DNA of 64,000 bases from an uncultured Chlorobiaceae bacterium (GCA_903994525.1 CAJEXW010000016.1:1-64000); one strand, 5' to 3'. Positions 1 through 9,506 are shown, counted from the first letter of the stretch. Made by a program: numbers and translations. The notes: generated by a model not told the origin, from the letters alone.

Positions 1-184
1 AATTGCCAGAAAATTAGCGACACTCTTTTATAACGCACTCAGGTATGGAATGGCCTATGTGGATCAGGGAGCGGATTACTATGAAGAGCAATTCAGGAAA
101 AAAGTTGTCAGCAACTTGAAGCGAAGGGCTGATTCATTGGGATATACCCTGCTGAAGAAGGATGAAGCTGTTTCGGCAGCATGA
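1..184 (+). mobile_element. IS110-family transposase, C-terminal end only
   Basis: The frame beginning at base 2 is open from the window edge and encodes 60 residues before a TGA at 182-184. Its pattern (ARKLATLFYNAL, then YVDQGADYYEEQ, then a basic NLKRRADSLGYTL tail) is what I know from the C-terminus of IS110/IS1111 transposases, which cut DNA with a DEDD catalytic domain and a C-terminal serine. The catalytic parts lie outside the window. The stop codon overlaps the ATG of the next gene by one base, so the element's right end lies against or inside that gene. Confidence 0.6.
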
Positions 185-768
185 GTTTCTTAGGAATCTG
201 GAATGATGGAACCCACTTTACTGCTCGAACAATTTACGATCTCACCTGTGCGACATTTGACACGTCAGGTCATCCAACATCTTTTACTTTAGACAGTTGT
301 GGGGATCCCGTTACAATTACTTGGCTTGCGGCAAAGGCAACGGATAACAGTGTGGCAACATTTACTGATACAGTAACAAGCACTGGCAAATTTTACGATA
401 CCAACAGTGATGGTATTCCCGATAAAGTCTCTTTCATAGATACTTATCCGGATGGTCCAGGCGGAACCATTACAGATACTGCAACAGCAAACATAACCGG
501 ATGGTCAGCACTCAGCGCAACTAACCCCTCACAAATTGAAGTACAAGCCTCAACCTGGCAAGGTGAAATATTCACTGGCAGCATCACAGGAACCCAAAGC
601 AACCCAACATCGGTTTCGATTCCTTCGTATTACATGGCAGGCAGTGGTACCCAAAGTGTAGGCGCAGACCCCTACGCGGCAGCAGCAGAAACTGGTGGTG
701 GCACCAGCACGGGAACGATATTAGTGGGAGTTAGTGGAGTTGGTCTTCTCGCCTGGCTGCTCTTGTAG
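181..768 (+). CDS. Exported/anchored protein of unknown function, probably the 3' part of a longer gene
   Basis: Encodes 195 residues with no family I recognise. The composition is rich in Thr, Ser and Gly, as in surface proteins. A DTNSDGIPDK stretch near residues 77-86 resembles a calcium-binding thrombospondin type-3 or dockerin-like loop. The last 17 residues (VGVSGVGLLAWLLL) form a single hydrophobic segment that could anchor the protein. There is no signal peptide, and the first ATG lies in the end of an IS110 transposase gene. I infer that the IS insertion removed the real N-terminus and that this may be a truncated gene. Confidence 0.45.
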   Translation: MSFLGIWNDGTHFTARTIYDLTCATFDTSGHPTSFTLDSCGDPVTITWLAAKATDNSVATFTDTVTSTGKFYDTNSDGIPDKVSFIDTYPDGPGGTITDTATANITGWSALSATNPSQIEVQASTWQGEIFTGSITGTQSNPTSVSIPSYYMAGSGTQSVGADPYAAAAETGGGTSTGTILVGVSGVGLLAWLLL

Positions 769-1025
769 GTGAACAGAATACAGGTGTTATTTTATAGCAG
801 AGAGCTTTTGTGCACGTTGGTATGCAGAAGCTCTTGCTCATCTTGGACAGATGGATGGTTGCCACGTCGGTGGTTCCTGATAGCTCAGTGGCATGGCAGT
901 GAACTCGTGGTCTTTACTGTGGGGAGTGGGCCATAAGTAGCCGCTGCATGGTTGGCTCAACCTTTACCCTTGATAGACTGCACGGTATTCGATTACTGGT
1001 CGGTCATGAATCTGAAGGAGGCGAT

Positions 1026-1320
1026 TTAGAGCTTATCTAATCGGCACAACCACTTATCCGGATGCTGTGAAGTATGAAAAACACCATAAACCACAATGGT
1101 ATGATGCTGATTGTTATACAACACCGCGTAAGGAAACTTCTTTACCACTGCACGATGATACTGTTTATATACAACAGGATACATATTCGGTGAAAAGCTA
1201 ATCCGCCGAACGCAATAATTCAATATCCAAAAGAAATTTATTTCCCAATCCTTCCCCCTGTAATTCATACCAATCAAACGCATTCATCATATCATCCTGA
1301 GCATCGGGAATAACAATAAT
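1026..1320 (-). pseudogene. Broken ParE/RelE-type toxin gene next to an intact antitoxin
   Basis: Downstream of the antitoxin the minus strand encodes KIIVIPDAQDD...FDWYELQGEGLG and then, after a frame change near 1200, FSPNMYPVVYKQYHRAVVKKFPY with a C-terminal DKWLCRL. Together these match the beginning, middle and end of a ParE/RelE-superfamily toxin (about 95 residues). The expected start, where ATG would overlap the antitoxin stop, reads ATA-AAA. The simplest explanation is loss of one G. A second lesion puts TAG after the RSAD residues. Two independent lesions make a sequencing artefact less likely. The product should be inactive. Confidence 0.7.
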
Positions 1321-1321
1321 T

Positions 1322-1546
1322 TTATTGCTCCTTGCGGGATACTATGTTGCGTTTTACCTCTTCCCATGGAATCGCTGAAGAGGGGTTTTTGGCATATTCA
1401 GCACTTCTGCGATCAAGTTCGTCAAGTTGCCATTGAGGAACTGGAATTTCTTCTGGCGTTGCTGATAACTCTTCCCAAAGTTCTTCAATTAATTGAAGCT
1501 TTTCAGCAGGGGTTAACGCTTCAAGAGCTGGAATGGCTGTTTTCAT
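1322..1546 (-). CDS. Addiction-module antitoxin (TIGR02574-like)
   Basis: A 74-residue acidic protein with ALEALTPAEKLQLIEELWEEL near the N-terminus and VPQWQLDELDRR in the middle. This is the form of the 'putative addiction module component' family that pairs with ParE/RelE toxins. The N-terminal helices would make the dimer and the C-terminal part would wrap the toxin. It lies just upstream of the toxin pseudogene, and its TAA occupies the place where the toxin start should be. With the toxin broken it is now an orphan antitoxin, though it might still repress its own promoter or counter related toxins. Confidence 0.75.
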   Translation of the reverse strand: MKTAIPALEALTPAEKLQLIEELWEELSATPEEIPVPQWQLDELDRRSAEYAKNPSSAIPWEEVKRNIVSRKEQ

Positions 1547-1668
1547 GGCATGAGTAGTTATGGCTCCAGGAGAATTGATCCTGATGTGTCAGCAAAGTTG
1601 TTATGACGGGAATCTCTGAATTTCGTTACATTATTACAACTATTTGTGACAAAAATGTTTAATTTTTT

Positions 1669-2409
1669 ATGAAGCTGAAAATCGCCTCGTTCGACTTCAC
1701 ATGCTGCGAAGGGTGCCAGTTGCAGCTTACCAACAGCGAGTCAACACTGACCGATTTTCTTGAGCTGCTTGACATCAGAAACTTCAGGGAAATATCGTCA
1801 GAGCGGCTTGATGATTACGATATTGCGCTGGTGGAGGGAAGCATCAGCCGCGAGGATGAGGTGGAGCGGCTGCTGAAGATACGCAAACAAGCTAAAGTGC
1901 TGGTGGCTTTCGGCACCTGCGCCTGTTTTGGTGGTGTCAACAGCCTGAAAAACAGCTTCCCGCTCGACGAGACAGTCCGGGAAGTTTATGGCGATATGGT
2001 AATCGAAACCCTGCCTGTGAGAAGGATCCGCGATATTGTGAAGGTTGACCTCTCAATACCCGGCTGTCCGGTTGCCAAAGAGGAGGTTGAACGGATTATG
2101 GTAAGCCTCGCCACAGATTCAATACCAACACTCCCGAAATATCCGGTCTGCGTGGAGTGCAAGCAGCAGCTCAATACCTGCCTGATTGAGCTTGGCGAAA
2201 TCTGCCTGGGGCCAATCACTCGCGCCGGGTGCAATGCGGTCTGCCCAACGGGAAAAACGGCCTGCCTTGGATGCCGTGGCCCGGCTGAGGAGCTGAACAT
2301 GCCCGCTTTTCTTGAACTTGTCAAAGAGCGCGGATTAAGCCTCAGCGATCTCCAGGAAAAACTTGCCTTTTATAATGCCTTTGAACCACTTGCCACCGAT
2401 GAAACGTGA
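1669..2409 (+). CDS. hydD: [NiFe] hydrogenase small subunit, group 3 (HydD/delta type)
   Basis: Encodes 246 residues. It holds the electron-relay iron-sulfur clusters that connect the NiFe active site of the large subunit with a diaphorase partner. The proximal-cluster cysteines are visible: C13-x2-C16 in TCCEGC, C84/C86 in GTCAC, and C133 in PGCP. A Cys-rich C-terminal part (C161, C164, C171, C179, C188, C192, C199, C202) would bind further clusters. There is no twin-arginine signal, so the enzyme is cytoplasmic, as in soluble NAD(P)-linked group 3b sulfhydrogenases. The large subunit follows with an 11-bp overlap. The usual diaphorase genes (hydB, hydG) are not upstream, where antitoxin and IS remnants lie instead. 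No strong ribosome-binding site precedes the ATG. Confidence 0.85.
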   Translation: MKLKIASFDFTCCEGCQLQLTNSESTLTDFLELLDIRNFREISSERLDDYDIALVEGSISREDEVERLLKIRKQAKVLVAFGTCACFGGVNSLKNSFPLDETVREVYGDMVIETLPVRRIRDIVKVDLSIPGCPVAKEEVERIMVSLATDSIPTLPKYPVCVECKQQLNTCLIELGEICLGPITRAGCNAVCPTGKTACLGCRGPAEELNMPAFLELVKERGLSLSDLQEKLAFYNAFEPLATDET

Positions 2410-3673
2410 CTACTCGCTTGATATCCGTCACCTGACCAGAGTGGAAGGGCACGCCAATATCCAGATCACGGTCAGAGATGGCGAGTTGCTTGATGCACGC
2501 TGGGCCGTCGTTGAAACACCCCGTTTTTTTGAGGTGATGCTCAAGGGAATGAGTGCCGAGCGGGTTCCGTTCCAGACCTCACGTATCTGCGGCATCTGCT
2601 CCATCAGCCATTCGCTGGCAAGCATCCGAGCGGTTGAAAAAGCCATGGCCATTGTGCCTCCGGTTGTGGCAGAGAAAACGAGACTTCTGGCAATGCACGG
2701 CGAAACCCTGCAGAGCCATGCCCTGCATCTCTTTTTTCTTGTCGCTCCCGACTTTGCCGGCACCTCCAGCGTTCTGCCACTGATACAGTCTCACCCTGAC
2801 CTGGTAAGGGCAGGACTTCAGCTCAAGGAACTTGGCAACGAAATCAGTGCCGTGACAACGGGGCGTTGCACCCATCCGGTCAGCCTTGTTGTTGGCGGAC
2901 TCAGTAAGGCTCCTGACAAACAAAGGCTTTTGCAGCTTCAGGCTATGATTCAGGAGAGAAAACCAGCGCTTGAGAGTGCCTGCGCATTTTTACTCTCTCT
3001 CACCATTCCGGATTTCAGCCGCGAAACCGAGTTTATCTCTCTCTCCAACGGGTCAAGCTATCCAGCAATAGGTGGAAGCCTTGTCTCGACAGACGGGGTG
3101 GTCCATGACGAGAGTGACTATCTCCTGATGACCAACGAGTACATGCAAGAGGGTTCGACCTCAAAATTCACCCGCCTCAGCCGCGAATCGTCCGTTGCCG
3201 GAGCACTGGCACGCTTTAACAACAACAGCCACCTGCTGCATCAGAAAGCAAAAGAGGTTGCCGAAAGCTTCAAGCTCAAGCCGGTCTGCCACAACCCGTT
3301 TATGAACAACATTGCCCAGCTTGTCGAATGCGTTCACATCCTTGAGGATGCTGAGGAGCTGATCAAGACACTGCTTGACGGGGAGCTGTCGGAGATAAAA
3401 ACCTCCTTTGCTTCAAAAGCCGGTGCGGCAACCGGTGCGGTCGAGGCACCACGAGGCATACTCTATCACCATCTTGAAATTGACGAAAAGGGAAAAGTGG
3501 TGAAAGCTGACTGCATCATCCCGACAACGCAGAATAATGCCAATATTCACTTTGATCTGCATGCACTCGTGCAACAGGCTCTGCGAGAGGGAAAAAATGA
3601 CGGGGAGATAACGAAGCTGTGTGAGATGCTGGTGCGCTCCTACGACCCCTGTATCTCCTGCTCCGTGCATTGA
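2399..3673 (+). CDS. hydA: [NiFe] hydrogenase large (catalytic) subunit, group 3 (HydA/alpha type)
   Basis: I chose the ATG at 2399, which overlaps the small-subunit stop and gives 424 residues starting [19 protein letters not shown] longer frame begins at 2363 but would overlap more. The Ni-binding cysteines are C64/C67 in RICGIC and C418/C421 in the C-terminal DPCISC motif. The protein ends exactly at the His of DPCISCSVH. Most NiFe large subunits carry a C-terminal extension that an endopeptidase removes during maturation, and this one has none. It would reduce protons, oxidise H2 or reduce sulfur in the cytoplasm together with the small subunit. Confidence 0.88.
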   Translation: MKRDYSLDIRHLTRVEGHANIQITVRDGELLDARWAVVETPRFFEVMLKGMSAERVPFQTSRICGICSISHSLASIRAVEKAMAIVPPVVAEKTRLLAMHGETLQSHALHLFFLVAPDFAGTSSVLPLIQSHPDLVRAGLQLKELGNEISAVTTGRCTHPVSLVVGGLSKAPDKQRLLQLQAMIQERKPALESACAFLLSLTIPDFSRETEFISLSNGSSYPAIGGSLVSTDGVVHDESDYLLMTNEYMQEGSTSKFTRLSRESSVAGALARFNNNSHLLHQKAKEVAESFKLKPVCHNPFMNNIAQLVECVHILEDAEELIKTLLDGELSEIKTSFASKAGAATGAVEAPRGILYHHLEIDEKGKVVKADCIIPTTQNNANIHFDLHALVQQALREGKNDGEITKLCEMLVRSYDPCISCSVH

Positions 3674-3706
3674 GAAAAGTGGAGAGGAGTGCACAACATA
3701 AGGCAA

Positions 3707-3724
3707 GGAGGCGCGACCGCCTCC
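3707..3724. terminator. GC hairpin downstream of hydA
   Basis: A perfect 7-bp stem (GGAGGCG / CGCCTCC) with a 4-base loop lies between the convergent hydA and FKBP genes. A longer outer pairing of GTGCA with TGCAC is possible. No run of T follows on either strand, so termination is only inferred from position. Confidence 0.35.
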
Positions 3725-3740
3725 CTGCACCCGGTGAAAC

Positions 3741-4169
3741 TTAGAGAATATCCACCAGCTCAAGCTCAAAGGTGAGCTGCTGGCCTGCCAGTGGATGGTT
3801 GGCATCAAGCGTTACCGAGGCATCGCTCAAATCAACCACCATCACAACAGCCTGATTCCCATCCTGAAGTCCAACCTGAAGCTGCTGGCCAAGCTCCAGC
3901 TCCATGTCAGCAGGAAACCTTGCACGGTCAACCTCCGTAACAAGATCCTTACTGTGCTCTCCATAAGCCTCCTCTGCGGGAATAACCGTGACCTTTTTTT
4001 CCCCCGGTGCCATAGCAAGAACAGCAAGATCAAAGCCCGCGATCACCTCACCACCACCTACCGTAAACTTCAACGGTTCACGCTCTGCCGATGTATCGAA
4101 CATCGTGCCATCATCAAGGGTTCCGGTATAATGAACTTTTACGGTATCACCCTTTTTCGCCTGCGCCAT
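3741..4169 (-). CDS. FKBP-type peptidyl-prolyl cis-trans isomerase (SlyD/SlpA-like)
   Basis: A 142-residue cytoplasmic foldase that isomerises Xaa-Pro bonds. It opens with [21 protein letters not shown], the typical start of the short SlyD/SlpA class. An insert-in-flap chaperone domain (around residues 70-120, with [12 protein letters not shown]) follows, and the fold closes with [17 protein letters not shown]. The His/Cys-rich metal-binding tail of E. coli SlyD is absent, so a nickel-delivery role is not supported even though hydrogenase genes lie next door on the other strand. An AAGGAGG-like ribosome-binding site lies just upstream of the ATG. Confidence 0.9.
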   Translation of the reverse strand: MAQAKKGDTVKVHYTGTLDDGTMFDTSAEREPLKFTVGGGEVIAGFDLAVLAMAPGEKKVTVIPAEEAYGEHSKDLVTEVDRARFPADMELELGQQLQVGLQDGNQAVVMVVDLSDASVTLDANHPLAGQQLTFELELVDIL

Positions 4170-4224
4170 GCAACTCCTCCTTTTTAATGCTGATCAAAAC
4201 ACATTACCATAAAAAAACAAATAC

Positions 4225-5289
4225 TTACTGCTCGACTGCTCCGGCCGACTGATCCACATCCATCGTCACTTTCGGCAGTAATTCCGGATATTTGCGTCTC
4301 AAAAACGCAATCAACTCTTCACGCACCAGGCAGCGCAGATCCCACAGCGCCACTGAGTTTTCTGCACTGACCAGCGCCCTCAACTCGACGGACTTGTCGG
4401 TGGAGTTGGTCACCTGCATCTTTGCAACCCTTTTGTCCCAAAGCGGGGTTGAGGCAACAATCCTCTCCAGCTCATGACGAAGCATTTCAGGCGGAATGGC
4501 ATAATCGATGTAAAGAAAAACCGTTCCCAGAAGCTCTGGTGATGTCCGGCTCCAGTTCTGGAAAGGACGTTCAATAAACCATGAGATAGGAACAATCATG
4601 CGCCGCTGATCCCAAAGCTGGACAACCACGTAGGTGAGGGTGATCTCCTCAATTTTTCCCTTTTCGTTTTCAACCACAACCTCATCACCAATACTGATCG
4701 GCTGGGTGATGGCAATCTGAATACCAGAGACAAGCGTTGTCAGGCTTTTCTGGGCTGCAAGACCGATCATGACGCTCACAATACCAGCCGACGCGAGAAT
4801 ACTCAATCCAACCTGGCGTACCGTATCAAAGGTCATCAACACACCTGCCATGGCAAGAAGCACCAAGAGTGCATTCAGAATCTTGCGGGCAAGACTGACA
4901 TGGGTGGCTATTTTTCTTGACGCTTCATTATCATGCGCTTTGGCTGCATAGTACTGGAGAATAAACTGCTCCAGCACAACAAGCGATCGAAGAAGAAGCC
5001 ATGCTGTGCCGATAATTGCAATCACAAGAAGAGCGTGATTAAGCAGCTCCAGTGTATTTGGGGAGAAGGAGAGGTAATGAACAAGAATAGCCAGCCCAAT
5101 CAGAGAGACAAGCAGGCGAAATGGCAAAGCCATAATCTCCAGCGGAATAGTGAATCCCCTGATCGCTGAACGAAGACGCGCAATAATTTTAACGAAGAGA
5201 GAATTTGCCCCAAAATAAAACAGCAGGGCAAAGAGTACAATGAGTGAGGGTATCAGATAAACCCCCTGAAGCGCATTCCATAACGTCAT
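4225..5289 (-). CDS. MscS-family mechanosensitive ion channel
   Basis: Encodes 354 residues. About four hydrophobic helices fill the first 200 residues. The MscS core follows, with a pore-lining helix (GIVSVMIGLAAQKSLTTLVSG), the beta domain starting ITQPISIGDEVVV, and a cytoplasmic C-terminal domain. Such channels open under membrane tension and release solutes on hypo-osmotic shock. This gene belongs to the medium-length YbdG/YnaI-like group rather than the minimal 286-residue MscS. The next gene on the same strand (a flavoprotein) ends 25 bp upstream. Confidence 0.88.
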   Translation of the reverse strand: MTLWNALQGVYLIPSLIVLFALLFYFGANSLFVKIIARLRSAIRGFTIPLEIMALPFRLLVSLIGLAILVHYLSFSPNTLELLNHALLVIAIIGTAWLLLRSLVVLEQFILQYYAAKAHDNEASRKIATHVSLARKILNALLVLLAMAGVLMTFDTVRQVGLSILASAGIVSVMIGLAAQKSLTTLVSGIQIAITQPISIGDEVVVENEKGKIEEITLTYVVVQLWDQRRMIVPISWFIERPFQNWSRTSPELLGTVFLYIDYAIPPEMLRHELERIVASTPLWDKRVAKMQVTNSTDKSVELRALVSAENSVALWDLRCLVREELIAFLRRKYPELLPKVTMDVDQSAGAVEQ

Positions 5290-5313
5290 CGTCTCTCCGG
5301 TTGCTTGATCAGC

Positions 5314-6507
5314 CTACCTTTTCAGCCTCTCGAATTCACTCTTCGACCGACTCACACAATCCTCAATGGCCATACCGCCAAAGTAGTTACCGGTTATGAG
5401 CAAATTCTTTTTCCCTTTCATCAGTGTATTGCTCTTTTCAAGCCACTGATGATGACCCATCTGAAGTGAAGGTACCGTATTGATTTTTGAGACCGTATGC
5501 TCTATCTTTGAAAAGGTCACACCGAGCACTTCGGTAATTCTGGCTCGTTTGCTCTTGTCATCCAGGCCGGGTTTGAAATGGAAAGAAAAACCACGATAGT
5601 TATCATCGGGCACGGTATCGCGGGAGACTATTGAATAAAAGATATCATTGGGAGAGATAATAGCCGCAACTGGCTGGAGTTTCACATGCTCTTTGCGGAC
5701 AATCACTCCAATAGAATCAACCGTCGCCGCCTTGAGCTGACCAAGATGGTTCGCAATATCAGCATGTGTTGCCTGAAGGAGACTGGATGCGACCGAGGAG
5801 GGAGTTGCTATGACAAGCGTTTTGGCAGAATACTCCCCGCCATTTGCACTTTTAATCACATACAAACCATCAGAAAAGGAAATTGAGTTGATATCCTGAC
5901 TGGTGAAAAGGTTTAATCCTCTCCTGGCAGAGATAGCCTTGGCAACACTCTGTAATCCATTTTTAAAGGTATAGTTTTTCAGTACATCCTTTCTCTTCTC
6001 ACGACTCTTGAACATCATGTCCGCCGGAAAATCATCAGTTTTCTGTGAAGGAACGGCATTAAAAAAGTGGCTAATGACATCATTGTAGTTTTTCGTTCCA
6101 ACAAGTTTAGAGTAGTAGGATTTAACGCTCTGGCCATCCTTTTTGAGTGTAAAAATATTGGGTGCCGAGAGAAGCAGTTCAACAATATTAAGCTGGGAGA
6201 CTATCGATTTGATCTTGTCATTGACAAGAAGGGTGAAAGGCACCTTGGCACGAGGAATGATGGTGTTGGATACGCCACACTCCTCAACAATATCAAGCAA
6301 ATTTTGATAAGAGCTGTAACAGGTGTGAGCCCCGAGTTCAAGCCAGAATTTTTTTCCGTTTGCACTGTATTGAGGAGAGGCAAAGGAGCCGCCGAGAGTA
6401 TCACTCTTTTCAAGCAGCGATGTTTTCATGCCAGCCTTTGCACAATAATAGGCAAGGGTGAGACCACTGATACCACCACCAACAACAACAACATCGTTTT
6501 GCATCAT
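5314..6507 (-). CDS. FAD-dependent amine-oxidase-like protein, possibly protoporphyrinogen oxidase (HemY type)
   Basis: Encodes 397 residues. The N-terminal Rossmann motif VVVVGGGISGLTLAYY (residues 6-21), followed by an acidic residue in LLEKSDTLGG, binds FAD. The C-terminal segment LLITGNYFGGMAIEDCVSR matches the flavin-contacting end of HemY/monoamine-oxidase-like enzymes. In this group HemY oxidises protoporphyrinogen IX or coproporphyrinogen III on the path to heme and chlorophylls. The substrate cannot be read from the sequence, and phytoene-desaturase-like or UDP-galactopyranose-mutase-like activities are alternatives. It is a little shorter than typical HemY (about 450 residues). Confidence 0.65.
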   Translation of the reverse strand: MMQNDVVVVGGGISGLTLAYYCAKAGMKTSLLEKSDTLGGSFASPQYSANGKKFWLELGAHTCYSSYQNLLDIVEECGVSNTIIPRAKVPFTLLVNDKIKSIVSQLNIVELLLSAPNIFTLKKDGQSVKSYYSKLVGTKNYNDVISHFFNAVPSQKTDDFPADMMFKSREKRKDVLKNYTFKNGLQSVAKAISARRGLNLFTSQDINSISFSDGLYVIKSANGGEYSAKTLVIATPSSVASSLLQATHADIANHLGQLKAATVDSIGVIVRKEHVKLQPVAAIISPNDIFYSIVSRDTVPDDNYRGFSFHFKPGLDDKSKRARITEVLGVTFSKIEHTVSKINTVPSLQMGHHQWLEKSNTLMKGKKNLLITGNYFGGMAIEDCVSRSKSEFERLKR

Positions 6508-6605
6508 ATCAAAAAAGGAGTTACATGATAACTGGAAAAAAAGACCGGAAAAACCAGGCCACGAAACAGTCTGGCCAGTCGGAAACAGGGCGCAATTTAG
6601 CGAAA

Positions 6606-7154
6606 TCAGGGAAGAAGACCGCTTTTTCGTAGCTCTTTTTCATCTTCCTTATAGTTTTGTGAATAACGCACATAATTTTCAGGGGATTCCTCAATATTCC
6701 GTCGTTCTGCATCAGTTATCGGACGCATCACTTTTGCAGGCACACCGGCGACCAGCATACCCGAAGGCACGGTAAAACCCTGCCGCACTAATGAACCCGC
6801 AGCAACGATCGACCAGGGCTCAATAACACAGTCATCCAGCAAAACTGCTCCCATACCAATCAGAACATAATCTTTTACCGTGCATGCATGCAGTACCGCA
6901 CCATGGCCGATAGTCACGCAATTGCCAATGTTCAGCGGACCGGTGTCGTGCGTAACATGCAAAGTCGAATTATCCTGCACGCTGGTTTTTTCGCCGATGC
7001 GAATTGGGCAAACATCCCCTCTTATCACCGTATTGAACCAGACACTTGAATGAGCTCCGATATGAACATCTCCAATCACAAAAACGCCATCCGTCATAAA
7101 AACCGTCTCATGCAACTGCGGCCAAATCCCCTTGTAAGGCATCACCTTTCCCAT
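6606..7154 (-). CDS. Gamma-carbonic-anhydrase-like hexapeptide-repeat protein (YrdA/PaaY family)
   Basis: I placed the start at the ATG at 7154 (182 residues, MGKVMPYKGIWP). The open frame reaches 7283, but the extra residues do not fit the family. Repeated [LIV]-G-x4 hexapeptides form a left-handed beta helix that trimerises. The zinc-binding histidines of the gamma class are present in LHVTHD and GHGAVLHAC. The family contains active carbonic anhydrases as well as proteins of unknown activity, so the reaction (CO2 to bicarbonate) is an inference. It is transcribed away from the purine permease gene. Confidence 0.82.
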   Translation of the reverse strand: MGKVMPYKGIWPQLHETVFMTDGVFVIGDVHIGAHSSVWFNTVIRGDVCPIRIGEKTSVQDNSTLHVTHDTGPLNIGNCVTIGHGAVLHACTVKDYVLIGMGAVLLDDCVIEPWSIVAAGSLVRQGFTVPSGMLVAGVPAKVMRPITDAERRNIEESPENYVRYSQNYKEDEKELRKSGLLP

Positions 7155-7330
7155 ACCATCGTCACCAGATAAGTTTACTACGCCAATTTTGAAAGAATAA
7201 CATGAACCACAATAAACAACAGAAACAGCAATAAATGCAAATGATTCGCCAGAGTTTAAGGTGCCATTTTCACCCTTTATCATTATCTTTCACTAAGCTC
7301 AATATTCTATCCACTCTCTGATCGCTGATT

Positions 7331-8632
7331 ATGCGCACGTACTTCGATTTTGACAAGCACCACACCAGTTATCGGCAGGAGACGCTTGCAGGAGTAACCA
7401 CCTTCTTTACCCTCGCTTACATTATTATTGTCAATCCAGCCATCCTTGCTGCTGCGGGAATTCCGAAAGGGGCATCGATGACAGCAACAATTCTCACATC
7501 CATCTTTGGAACACTTCTGATGGGCATCTACGCCAAACGACCATTTGCTGTGGCCCCCTATATGGGTGAGAATGCCTTTGTTGCCTACACTGTGGTACAA
7601 ACGCTCGGCTACTCATGGCAAACAGCCATGGCTGCCATTTTTATGAGTGGCATTCTCTTCGCACTCATAACCGTCGGTGGATTGCGTCAATGGCTGGCCG
7701 ATGCAATTCCTTCGTCGCTCAAACATAGTTTTTCGGTGGGAATTGGCCTTTTCCTCGCATTTCTGGGACTGAGTAATATGGGGGTTGTTGCTCTCGGTGT
7801 GCCCGGCGCTCCGGTTCAACTGGCAAACATTGCCAAACTGCCAGTACTGCTGAGCCTTGTCGGCTTGCTCCTTACTGCTGTGCTGCAGATCAGGAAAGTA
7901 ACTGGCGCCCTGCTTGTCGGGATGGCAATCACGACAACCGCATTTCTTGTGACTGGCCTTGTGCCCCTGCCAACAGCACTGTTCAGTCTACCACCCTCGA
8001 TTGAGCCGATCTTTATGAAAATCGACATGCATGGGGCTTTGACCTGGGGATTTTTGGGGGTGATTATCAGTGTGCTCGTGATGGATTTTGTAGACACCAT
8101 GGGCACTCTTTTCGGATTGTCATCAAGAGCCAACCTTCTCGATGGAGATGATAACCTGCCAGAAATTCAAAAGCCGATGCTGGTCGATGCACTTTCAACC
8201 ATCATCGCATCAATTTGTGGAACAACCACAGCAGGCGTCTTTATAGAATCAGCCGCAGGAATCGAACAGGGTGGCAAAACAGGATTTACCGCACTTGTTG
8301 TAGCAGCACTCTTCTCGTTTTCCCTCTTTTTTTCACCAATCCTCACCATTGTGCCGTCTTATGCTTACGGGCCTGTTTTGCTGATTGTGGGAATGTTCAT
8401 GATGCAGTCGGTCACAAAATTTAACTTCATCGATTACAGCGAACTGTTGCCTGCATTTCTCACCATCGTGCTTATGATCTTCACGTTCAATATAGGTGTC
8501 GGCATCACGTCAGGATTTATCGCCTACGTTCTCCTGAAACTTTTCACCGGAAAAGTAAGCGAGGTACGTAGCGGAATGTGGATTCTTTCCCTGCTTTCGC
8601 TCACTTTCTATCTTTTCTACCCCTACCACTAA
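7331..8632 (+). CDS. NCS2-family purine permease (AzgA/PbuG type)
   Basis: Encodes 433 residues with about 12 predicted membrane helices. The start MRTYFDFDKHHTSYRQETLAG and the segment TTFFTLAYIIIVNPAIL are typical of AzgA-like guanine/hypoxanthine/adenine proton symporters. The motif VMDFVDTMGTLFGL, followed by FIESAAGIEQGGKTG, corresponds to the NCS2 substrate-binding helices 8 and 10. It imports purine bases across the inner membrane. A C-N hydrolase gene follows after only 13 bp, so the two are probably one operon. I saw no purine riboswitch in the short upstream gap. Confidence 0.88.
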   Translation: MRTYFDFDKHHTSYRQETLAGVTTFFTLAYIIIVNPAILAAAGIPKGASMTATILTSIFGTLLMGIYAKRPFAVAPYMGENAFVAYTVVQTLGYSWQTAMAAIFMSGILFALITVGGLRQWLADAIPSSLKHSFSVGIGLFLAFLGLSNMGVVALGVPGAPVQLANIAKLPVLLSLVGLLLTAVLQIRKVTGALLVGMAITTTAFLVTGLVPLPTALFSLPPSIEPIFMKIDMHGALTWGFLGVIISVLVMDFVDTMGTLFGLSSRANLLDGDDNLPEIQKPMLVDALSTIIASICGTTTAGVFIESAAGIEQGGKTGFTALVVAALFSFSLFFSPILTIVPSYAYGPVLLIVGMFMMQSVTKFNFIDYSELLPAFLTIVLMIFTFNIGVGITSGFIAYVLLKLFTGKVSEVRSGMWILSLLSLTFYLFYPYH

Positions 8633-8645
8633 ACTCGACAGAACA

Positions 8646-9506
8646 ATGCTCAACGCGAAACTGCGAATAGCCCAGATTGACTGCACGCTGGCAAATTTTG
8701 ATGAAAATCTTGCCCGCCACAGCACCCTTGCGGAAGAGGCTATCCGCGATGGCCTGGATGCCATAGCATTCCCCGAACTCTCACTTACAGGCTACAATGT
8801 ACAGGATGCCGCACAGGATATTGCCATGCACATTGAGGATTCCCGATTTAATCCCCTTCGCAAACTCAGTCAAAAAATCACCATTATCTGCGGCGGTATT
8901 GAGTTGAGCGACGATTACGGCGTCTATAACTCGGCCTTCATGTTTGAGGAGGGTGTTGGACGCAGCATCCACCGCAAAATTTATCTGCCAACCTACGGCA
9001 TGTTTGAAGAGCTGCGCTACTTCTCTGCTGGAGAGCAGATCAAGGCAGTTACATCAAAAAGGCTTGGAAAAATCGGGGTGGCCATCTGCGAAGATTTCTG
9101 GCATGTATCGGTACCCTTCCTGCTTGCCCACCAAGGCGCAAAACTGCTCTTTGTGCTGATGTCGAGCCCTCTGCGCATGTCGCCCGGCACCGGGAACCCG
9201 GCAATTGTCACTCAGTGGCAGACCATAGCCTCAACCTACTCGTTCCTCTTCAGCAGCTATGTGGCCTGCATCAACCGGGTAGGGAACGAGGACAGCTTCA
9301 CTTACTGGGGCAACTCCTCAGTAACCGGGCCTGAGGGAAATGCGATCTGCACCGCTCCCCTGTTCAAGCCGCATGTTATGGATACCGTTCTCGATGTTAC
9401 TGAGGTGAAACGTGCAAGACTGCATTCATCTCATTTTCTTGATGAGGATCTCCGTTTGATCGGTGCCGAGCTGAATGAAATTATTGCACTGGGCAGAAAA
9501 AAATAA
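8646..9506 (+). CDS. Carbon-nitrogen hydrolase (nitrilase superfamily)
   Basis: Encodes 286 residues with the complete catalytic triad of the superfamily: E44 in FPELSLTGY, K111 in RKIYLPTYG, and C148 in VAICEDFWH. These enzymes hydrolyse amides or nitriles in the cytoplasm through a thioester on the Cys. The FPELSLTGY and CEDFWH contexts resemble the glutaminase domain of NAD synthetase, but the synthetase half is missing. The real substrate is unknown. Its place directly behind a purine permease suggests a role in nitrogen salvage. Confidence 0.85.
   Translation: MLNAKLRIAQIDCTLANFDENLARHSTLAEEAIRDGLDAIAFPELSLTGYNVQDAAQDIAMHIEDSRFNPLRKLSQKITIICGGIELSDDYGVYNSAFMFEEGVGRSIHRKIYLPTYGMFEELRYFSAGEQIKAVTSKRLGKIGVAICEDFWHVSVPFLLAHQGAKLLFVLMSSPLRMSPGTGNPAIVTQWQTIASTYSFLFSSYVACINRVGNEDSFTYWGNSSVTGPEGNAICTAPLFKPHVMDTVLDVTEVKRARLHSSHFLDEDLRLIGAELNEIIALGRKK

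Noticed and set aside
780..1020. A tRNA-like or IS end in the gap after the first gene
   Set aside because: A short inverted repeat (AGAGCTT/AAGCTCT) is present, but no tRNA fold or matching IS terminal repeat could be found.
3741..4169. SlyD as a nickel chaperone for the adjacent hydrogenase
   Set aside because: The His/Cys-rich metal-binding tail is absent and the gene is convergent, not in the operon.
7284..7330. Purine riboswitch before the NCS2 permease
   Set aside because: The gap is under 50 bp and shows no conserved junction sequences.
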